Positions 5,290 through 10,340 of a stretch of 10,340 nt of DNA are shown here, piece after piece. Every line of letters begins with the position of its first letter. The stretch's first letter is position 1. The stretch comes from Microcaldota archaeon (GTDB lineage Archaea > Micrarchaeota > Micrarchaeia > Micrarchaeales > CABMGC01): assembly GCA_027328265.1 (NCBI GenBank), contig DAHVVD010000038.1, forward strand, positions 1 to 10,340, read 5' to 3'. Both the position numbers and the translations under genes were made by a program. The notes below the pieces were generated by a model that worked only from the letters and a program-made list of their open reading frames with translations, ran no database searches and was not told the DNA's origin.

Positions 5290-6252
5290 TTAAACCTCGA
5301 ACTCCTCCTCCACTCCGTAATCTGTGAACTCCTTCAGCAAGCCACCGCTGTTACTTACTATGTTCTTCTTGGGTTTGAAGCCCAGTTGTTTCTTAGCCTT
5401 TGAGATGTCGACTACCTTATCAGTCATCAGAAAGTTTATATCGTCCCTGTTGAGACCCTCCTTCTTGGCTATGACCCTGGCGAAAAACGGATTCACTATC
5501 CGCTCTGGCTTACGCACCCCGACAAGCCTTGCCAGCATCTCCAATAGATCTCTCTGCGTATAGTTTCTGCCGTCTGTTATTATGTATATGTTGTCTATGC
5601 TCTTTTTCCTGTTGAGGGCTAGCATGAATGCGTTGAGCACATCGCTTATATGCACGAGAGGTATGTTGTTCTTGCCCTCTCCCACAAGGAATCCCCTTCC
5701 CTCCTTCACAAGCCTGGCCATCTTGATGAAGAAGTCCTCGAAACCTACCCCATATATCGTTGCCATTCTGAAGATTGTGTAATTGAGCCCAGAGTTTATC
5801 ACTTCCCTCTCGGCTAGGGCCTTGCTGTATCCGTATGAATCGGAAGGCTTGACTACCGATTCCTCTGTGAGCTTCTCCTTTCTTACCATTCCGTACACGC
5901 TCAGCGCGCTAGCGAAGATTATCCTCTCCACTTTAGCTGCTCTTGCCGCATCAACCAAGTTCCTGGTTCCGCGCACATTTACTTTCATCAGATCTGTAGG
6001 GCCTTTTTTGCCTACGCCTACCACAGCTGCAAGATGGAATACAGTCTCGACCTCCCGGCACGCCCTCTTGAGCAAGCTGGAGTCGCCCAGTTCGCCTATG
6101 TATGCAATGACACCTGGCAGGCTCTGGATCTCATTATTCTGCTCGTGCAAGAGCACTTTTACTATTCTACCTTCCTTTATGAGCCTGTTTATCAGCGCCC
6201 TTCCTAGCTTTCCAGAGCCGCCGGTTACAAGAACAGCCCCTTTCTTCACCAT
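5290..6252 (-). CDS. NAD-dependent epimerase/dehydratase, extended SDR family
   Basis: The 320-residue protein is a Rossmann-fold extended short-chain dehydrogenase/reductase. It has the nucleotide motif TGGSGKLG (10-17), the acidic region GELGD (53-57) that usually contacts adenine, FHLAAVVGV (72-80), the catalytic serine segment FASALSVYG (113-121) and the YxxxK pair Y140-K144 in YGYSK. The later segments FRMATIYG and IPLVHISDV are typical of nucleotide-sugar epimerases and related 3-beta-HSD-like enzymes. The substrate cannot be read from sequence: sugar-nucleotide epimerase or dehydratase is the default guess, and a lipid or isoprenoid oxidoreductase is possible given the GGGPS gene 18 nt downstream. 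The ATG overlaps the TGA of the preceding gene by one base (TGATG), so translational coupling within this operon is likely. Confidence 0.9.
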   Translation of the reverse strand: MVKKGAVLVTGGSGKLGRALINRLIKEGRIVKVLLHEQNNEIQSLPGVIAYIGELGDSSLLKRACREVETVFHLAAVVGVGKKGPTDLMKVNVRGTRNLVDAARAAKVERIIFASALSVYGMVRKEKLTEESVVKPSDSYGYSKALAEREVINSGLNYTIFRMATIYGVGFEDFFIKMARLVKEGRGFLVGEGKNNIPLVHISDVLNAFMLALNRKKSIDNIYIITDGRNYTQRDLLEMLARLVGVRKPERIVNPFFARVIAKKEGLNRDDINFLMTDKVVDISKAKKQLGFKPKKNIVSNSGGLLKEFTDYGVEEEFEV

Positions 6253-7067
6253 CAGACTGCACCCATCCTTTCCTCGTTAATCAGCCTGCTGACTATGAAG
6301 TGGGTCTTGCCCTCAGGCACTATCTCCATCGCGTACGATGTCCAGTCCTTGCCGAAAGGCACGCTCACGCTGGCCCTGCCTCCCTTGCTTATCACCTTCT
6401 TTATCTTGCTCCTGCTCGTGCCCATCCCGAATTCAATGATGACAGACTTCTTGTATTTGCTGTTCATCACGCTTCCCAGAACCTTGTCAGGAAGGAAAGA
6501 GAGGACTGCGGTATTTGTGCTCCTCGCCACAAGCTCAGCCTCGCTGAGAAGCTTTGCGGGATTTGTATTCTCACTCTTACCGTCGAAGATAATCTTCGCG
6601 GCCTTGGGCTTTATCTTTCTTACGATCTCGGATATCTTATCATGCGGCGCAGCGACCCCGAAGCCCTTAGAATGCCTCAATCTCTCGGTTATCCCTGCCT
6701 CAAGCGGATTGCCGTTCATCTCGGCCCAGACAAAGACGCCGTATTTGTTGCCCGCGTTAATTATCTCCAGCATGTTGTTGTAGGAAAGCTCGTGGTCTAT
6801 CGCGCTGCCTATCTGCTCCATGGGTATGTGGACGCTCGCCTTAAGACCAAGTCTTGAGATCCTCCTAATCAGTTCAAGGTAGGTTGTAGTCGCGTACCTC
6901 GCCTTCGACTTGCTGTCCGCAGTTCCACTGAGGAAGAGTATCGAGGCAGGTATCTTCTCCTTGTTGAACTCCTGCACCTTATCTATGACCGAGTTCATCG
7001 TCGTGCCAGCGATATGCTTCTTTATTAGCCTGTAGACAAGCCTTTCTACTAGCGAATCGCCTTTCAA
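6252..7067 (-). CDS. Proline-dehydrogenase-fold protein with eroded active-site motifs
   Basis: The 271-residue protein aligns by eye with the monofunctional ProDH TIM barrel. KKHIAGTTMNSVIDKVQEFN resembles the family N-terminus; YLELIRRISRLGLKASVHIPMEQIG takes the place of the SVKLTQLG segment; FVWAEMNG replaces FVRIDMEG; and FGKDWTSYAMEIVPE replaces the YG-W-Y-RRL-E motif near the C-terminus. The catalytic-site lysine reads His80, the acidic strand residue is Glu116 and the proline-binding Arg pair (expected near 248-249) is Glu-Ile. Oxidation of proline to pyrroline-5-carboxylate with FAD is therefore doubtful; another substrate or a non-enzymatic role is possible. The start is TTG (7065-7067), because an ATG 5 bases upstream is out of frame and stops at once. 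It is the first gene of the operon with the epimerase and GGGPS. Confidence 0.65.
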   Translation of the reverse strand: MKGDSLVERLVYRLIKKHIAGTTMNSVIDKVQEFNKEKIPASILFLSGTADSKSKARYATTTYLELIRRISRLGLKASVHIPMEQIGSAIDHELSYNNMLEIINAGNKYGVFVWAEMNGNPLEAGITERLRHSKGFGVAAPHDKISEIVRKIKPKAAKIIFDGKSENTNPAKLLSEAELVARSTNTAVLSFLPDKVLGSVMNSKYKKSVIIEFGMGTSRSKIKKVISKGGRASVSVPFGKDWTSYAMEIVPEGKTHFIVSRLINEERMGAV

Positions 7068-7083
7068 GGCATTACCTATAGAT

Positions 7084-7107
7084 AATTAAAAGGGAAAGCT
7101 TATAAGT
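7084..7107. promoter_or_regulatory. Bidirectional promoter between the ProDH-like operon and truD
   Basis: Within the 45-bp gap, AATTAAAA (7084-7091) sits ~25 bp before the truD ATG, predicting a leaderless transcript. ACTTATAAG on the minus strand (about 7099-7107) sits ~35 bp before the TTG of the ProDH-like gene. The two boxes lie side by side and may compete for TBP/TFB. Confidence 0.5.
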
Positions 7108-7112
7108 ATAAC

Positions 7113-8351
7113 ATGCTGACTTTGTCGAGGGAAATAGGCACAGGAGGAGAGATAAAGTCAGAGCCAGAGGACTTCATAGTAAAAGAGATAACCTCGAAGG
7201 GGATTGTGCTCGAGCCAGGCAGGAAATACACAGTAGGAGAACTTGGAGAGAACGAGGTTCCTGATGGAAAGTTCACCACCTTCGTCCTTGAGAAGAAGAA
7301 CTGGGAGACCATGCGTGCGGTTCTCGAGATTGCAAAGAGGGCAGGAAGGGGCAGGAAGTCGGTAAGCTATGCTGGCACGAAGGACAAGCGTTCCATCTCC
7401 GCTCAACTCGCATGCATCTTCGGCATAGAGCCTGCGAACCTCGGTGCTGTAAGGATAAAGGACATAAGCATAAACGGTGCGTGGAGGAGCAACGAACTAG
7501 AGTTGGGAAGCAACCTAGGCAATGCCTTCGTTGTGAACCTGAAGAATGCAGAGCACCCTGATAGAATAGATGCCATAATTGAGGAACTCAACGGGATCTT
7601 TCCGAACTATTTCGACAGGCAGAGGTTCGGCTACAGGTTGAACAACGCCAAGATAGGCATGCAGCTTCTGCAAGACAACCCCGAAGGCGCAGCAATGGCC
7701 TTCCTAACAGATACCGCTAATGAGGAGGACGAAGAGGCGAGGGAGGCGAGGAAGCAGCTTTCCGAAGAGCTGGATTTCAAGAAGGCCCTCGAATACTTTC
7801 CCAGGCACCTCAGATACGAGAGAACGATGATAGACTACCTAGCAAGATACGACAACTTCGCTAACTCGATAAGGAAGATACCTAGGGGCATAGCGATAAT
7901 GTTCATACATGCTGTCGAGGCACTTATATTCAACGAGGTACTTGAAAAAAGAACAGAGGGAAAAGATTTTGATACAAATATCTACTGCAAGGGCAATTTC
8001 TACGGCTTCCCGGACTTGTCGAGTGTCACCAAAGAAAAAGGCACATTTCCAATTGGAACAATGGTTGGCTATGAGACAAAGGACGAGGATATAGATGGCT
8101 ACGGAAAAGATATAATGGAAAAATTAGGGATTTCAAAGGATTCGTTCAAGATAAAGAGCATGCCAGAGCTGAGCATGAAGGGCGCCTACAGGCAGTTGTT
8201 TTCTCCATTCAAAGACTTCACGAAATCTATAAATGAAAACGTGATTTGTCTAGGATTCTCCATACCAACAGGCGCCTATGCAACAGTCTTTCTAAACGAG
8301 ATTACAAAATCAAAAGGATTGGAGATAAAGGATATTGCTCCTAATTTTTAG
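7113..8351 (+). CDS. truD: tRNA pseudouridine(13) synthase TruD
   Basis: TruD converts uridine 13 in the D-arm of certain tRNAs to pseudouridine. The 412-residue protein is of normal archaeal length. It shows the N-terminal SEPEDFIVKEI (16-26), the catalytic block GRGRKSVSYAGTKDKRSISA (78-97) with the nucleophile Asp91, the conserved NYFDRQRFG (165-173), and the C-terminal segments YRQLFSPF and FSIPTGAYATVFLNEITK that end TruD proteins. It begins with ATG at 7113 and is probably leaderless. It is followed by ftsZ 36 bp downstream, which has its own TATA-like box. The last ~420 bp are visibly more AT-rich: Lys codons are 2 AAA of 18 before residue ~270 but 10 of 17 after it. The reading frame is intact. 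Confidence 0.95.
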   Translation: MLTLSREIGTGGEIKSEPEDFIVKEITSKGIVLEPGRKYTVGELGENEVPDGKFTTFVLEKKNWETMRAVLEIAKRAGRGRKSVSYAGTKDKRSISAQLACIFGIEPANLGAVRIKDISINGAWRSNELELGSNLGNAFVVNLKNAEHPDRIDAIIEELNGIFPNYFDRQRFGYRLNNAKIGMQLLQDNPEGAAMAFLTDTANEEDEEAREARKQLSEELDFKKALEYFPRHLRYERTMIDYLARYDNFANSIRKIPRGIAIMFIHAVEALIFNEVLEKRTEGKDFDTNIYCKGNFYGFPDLSSVTKEKGTFPIGTMVGYETKDEDIDGYGKDIMEKLGISKDSFKIKSMPELSMKGAYRQLFSPFKDFTKSINENVICLGFSIPTGAYATVFLNEITKSKGLEIKDIAPNF

Positions 8352-8355
8352 GTAG

Positions 8356-8370
8356 CCTTTTATCTTTATC
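8356..8370 (+). promoter_or_regulatory. Probable box A and ribosome-binding site of ftsZ
   Basis: CCTTTTATCTTTAT lies ~25 bp upstream of the GTG start, directly after the truD stop. AGGA at 8378-8381 can serve as a weak Shine-Dalgarno and supports the GTG at 8388; the nearby ATG at 8383 leads to an early stop. Confidence 0.4.
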
Positions 8371-8387
8371 TGTTCATAGGAAATGAC

Positions 8388-9467
8388 GTGGGTGTAAATT
8401 TGTACGGCAACGAAAATCCATTTTTTGGCGGCTCATACATGAAGCCGAGCACGGCCAGCAGCAATACATGGAATGACGACGAGCTCTTCAAGCCCAAGAT
8501 AGGGGTCATAGGAGTAGGAGGCGGTGGCAACAACACGGTGCAGAGGATAAGCTCGATGGACGTGAAGGGAGCTGCGCTATTTGCATTCAACACCGATGGC
8601 AAGCAGCTATCTATGCTCGCGCCAAACATAAGCAAGCTAATGCTGGGCCGCGATTTGACAAGGGGTCTAGGCGCAGGAGGCTTCCCAGACATCGGAGCAA
8701 AGGCGGCAGAGCTATCGAGAGGAAACGTGGATCAGCTGCTCAATGGACTCAACCTGATCTTCCTGACAGCTGGAATGGGAGGAGGCACTGGTACAGGTGC
8801 AGCTCCAGTTGTTGCGGCTATTGCAAAGGAGGCAGGTGCCACCGTAGTTGGCATAGTCACTATCCCGTTCGCGCTTGAGAGGGTAAGGCTAGAGACAGCC
8901 AGGAAGGGCATAGCTAAACTGAGAGAGAACGTAGACACGCTGATCATCATAGACAACCAGAAATTGGTTAGCCTTTATCCAAATCTACCTATAGAGCAGA
9001 CATTCCAGCTCGCAGACGAGATAACAGCAAAAGCTGTTCGCGGTATAACTGAGACAATAACGCAACCCAGCATGATCAATCTCGATTTCGCTGACATAAG
9101 GAACATAATGAAGACAGGAGGGGTCTCGATGATAAGCGTCGGATACGGCCAAGGTCCAGACAGGATAAACGAGGTCGTAAGAAGCACACTTAACAACAAA
9201 CTCCTTGACGTTGACTACAGGAATGCTAAAGGGGCATTACTGCACATAACTGGAGGGCCTGACCTGACCCTGGGCGATGCCAACAAGATAGGTTCAATGC
9301 TCACTGAGACAGTGGCCGCTGATGCAAGCGTCACATGGGGCGCAAGACTAGATATGGGATACACCGGCAAGGTAGAAGTCATAGGAATTTTCACCGGCGT
9401 GTCTGGCTCTTCAGTCATAGCCCCTGAGAAGAAGGAAGATATTGGATTAGGACTAGGTATAATCTGA
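8388..9467 (+). CDS. ftsZ: Cell division GTPase FtsZ (FtsZ2-like)
   Basis: FtsZ polymerises with GTP into the division ring. The 359-residue protein carries KIGVIGVGGGGNN (37-49), NTD (68-70), the tubulin signature GGGTGTG (131-137), the switch region IPFALERVR (159-167), ITQPSMINLDFADI (225-238) with T7-loop acids D233 and D236, and the C-terminal domain stretch LLDVDYRNAKGALLHITGG and WGARLDMGYTGKVEV. The ITQPS, LLDVDYR and WGAR wording is closer to haloarchaeal FtsZ2 than FtsZ1 as I recall them; that subtype is tentative. The ~35-residue N-terminal extension before the GTPase core is normal in archaea. The C-terminus ends ...EDIGLGLGII without a long linker or a recognisable partner-binding peptide. 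GTG start at 8388. Convergent with the Rad50-like gene at 3 bp distance. Confidence 0.95.
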   Translation: MGVNLYGNENPFFGGSYMKPSTASSNTWNDDELFKPKIGVIGVGGGGNNTVQRISSMDVKGAALFAFNTDGKQLSMLAPNISKLMLGRDLTRGLGAGGFPDIGAKAAELSRGNVDQLLNGLNLIFLTAGMGGGTGTGAAPVVAAIAKEAGATVVGIVTIPFALERVRLETARKGIAKLRENVDTLIIIDNQKLVSLYPNLPIEQTFQLADEITAKAVRGITETITQPSMINLDFADIRNIMKTGGVSMISVGYGQGPDRINEVVRSTLNNKLLDVDYRNAKGALLHITGGPDLTLGDANKIGSMLTETVAADASVTWGARLDMGYTGKVEVIGIFTGVSGSSVIAPEKKEDIGLGLGII

Positions 9468-9470
9468 CCT

Positions 9471-10340
9471 TCAGATCTCTTCAGCTACAGTTCCACCGCC
9501 TGCAGCCTTATCTCTGCTGAACATGTAAATCTTACCATTAGATACCTGCTTCAGCTGCTCGTCATGCGTTATGATAAATATCTGATCGACTATTGTCGGG
9601 AGGCGCTCGTTGAAGACGCTCACGAATCTCTCTATTCCAAGCTGGTCGATGTTGTGCGTGGGTTCGTCGAGTATGAGCCACCTTAGATTCGGCACAAGCA
9701 CGAGCGCAAATGCGACTCTCATTGCGAGGCATGCGACGCTTCTCTCCCCTCCGCTTGCTATTCCATCAACATCAACCCATCCATTGGCTGTCTTAACCTT
9801 GAGCACATAATCGTCTTCTGTAGCAGATAGCTCCAGGCCACTGTAGTCTCCATATGGGTATAGCTCAGGCCAGATCTCTGACATTATGCTGTTTATTGAG
9901 CTCACCAGCCTTATCCTCAACTGAGCCTGGGTGTCCTGCAGGGAGTTGTTAAACTTTATCAGGTTGTCCACGACGATCTTCTTTCTCTTTGCCCGCTCAT
10001 AAAGCGCCTCTATCTTGTCAAGGTCCTTCTTCCGCTCCTCTATCTGCGCCCTCTTCTCTGCGATAGCCTTCTCGTTCGCCTCCAACGAAGCCGCGTTCCC
10101 GCTTGCTTCCGCAGATATTGCTGTGAATTCCTTCTGCATCTCCTCCAGCTTCTGGTCATCTACCATGATGTCCTCGCTCTCCGAATGCTTTTTCACCATC
10201 TCCTTCTCGTCCTTACCCATCTCCAGTAGATACGAGGCTTTCCTCTCAAGGCTTTCCTTTGCAGCTTTAAGTTTTGACTGCTCGAGGTTCGCAGAACCCA
10301 TCTCCTCGTCCATTTTTTCGATCTCTCTCTTCCTGCTTCC
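9471..10340 (-). CDS. rad50: Rad50/SbcC-type DNA repair ATPase, C-terminal part (runs off the right edge)
   Basis: Rad50 works with the nuclease Mre11 on DNA ends. Only the C-terminal half-domain and part of the returning coiled coil are inside the window. The frame stays open to base 10340, so the ATG at 10311-10313 is internal, not a start. The charged heptad-like region (about the first 110 visible residues) is the coiled coil. The ABC-type lobe follows: the signature ASGGERSVACLAMRVAFA, Walker B LRWLILDEPTHNID and the H-loop ITHDEQL. The zinc-hook CxxC and Walker A would lie upstream of the window. TGA stop at 9471-9473. Distinguishing Rad50 from SbcC or another SMC-like protein rests on the archaeal setting and the wording of the signature; an mre11 neighbour outside the window would settle it. 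Confidence 0.88.
   Translation of the reverse strand, partial: GSRKREIEKMDEEMGSANLEQSKLKAAKESLERKASYLLEMGKDEKEMVKKHSESEDIMVDDQKLEEMQKEFTAISAEASGNAASLEANEKAIAEKRAQIEERKKDLDKIEALYERAKRKKIVVDNLIKFNNSLQDTQAQLRIRLVSSINSIMSEIWPELYPYGDYSGLELSATEDDYVLKVKTANGWVDVDGIASGGERSVACLAMRVAFALVLVPNLRWLILDEPTHNIDQLGIERFVSVFNERLPTIVDQIFIITHDEQLKQVSNGKIYMFSRDKAAGGGTVAEEI

Noticed and set aside
6300..6857. Long plus-strand frame opposite the ProDH-like gene
   Set aside because: It lies wholly antisense to a gene with clear family similarity and has no recognisable motif or start signal.
9471..10313. Complete Rad50-like gene starting at the ATG at 10313
   Set aside because: The frame stays open through 10340 with coiled-coil-like codons, and Walker A is missing, so this is a partial gene.
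1..10340. CRISPR array, IS element, prophage or integron
   Set aside because: No direct-repeat series, transposase, integrase or terminal inverted repeats were seen on either strand.

Overview
The window reads as chromosomal DNA of an archaeon. It has archaeal box-A promoters, a geranylgeranylglyceryl-phosphate synthase for archaeal ether lipids, an FtsZ-type tubulin, a Rad50/SbcC-type ATPase, a KaiC-like RecA-fold ATPase, a COG1709-type XRE regulator, RNase Z and an RqcH/NFACT homologue. Base composition is mixed and genes are tightly packed. The reduced NFACT protein and short leaders would suit a small-genome (DPANN, perhaps Micrarchaeota-like) lineage, but that placement is inference. I see no IS element, integrase, phage gene or CRISPR array.

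Layout. 1-576 (+) is the C-terminal part of a surface protein: a sequon-rich ectodomain, one membrane anchor and a very basic tail. 650-1384 (+) is a single-domain KaiC-like ATPase, convergent with a transcription regulator (1391-2080, -). Next on the minus strand comes one dense block: truncated rqcH (4214 to 3105), rnz (3104 to 2214) and a tRNA-Val(GAC) gene (2208 to 2138). The three are separated by 0 and 5 nt, so the tRNA is probably made from the same transcript as its own 3'-processing enzyme.

The 277-bp gap 4215-4491 is the only long non-coding stretch. It holds back-to-back promoters and a probable structured RNA on the plus strand (about 4324-4443). Its ends can pair into a helix with the geometry of an archaeal bulge-helix-bulge splicing motif, and its interior has the spacing of a degenerate tRNA cloverleaf. 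This is the most unusual object in the window.

4492-7067 (-) is a likely operon: a proline-dehydrogenase-fold protein with eroded active-site motifs, an extended SDR epimerase and GGGP synthase. A 45-bp bidirectional promoter separates it from truD (7113-8351, +), which is followed by ftsZ (8388-9467, +). The window ends with the convergent 3' portion of a rad50/sbcC-type gene (9471-10340, -), which runs off the right edge.

The genes are mostly housekeeping: tRNA maturation (rnz, truD, tRNA-Val), ribosome rescue (rqcH), membrane lipid synthesis, division and DNA repair. The oddities are the missing NFACT-R domain, the orphan RNA and the divergent ProDH-like protein.
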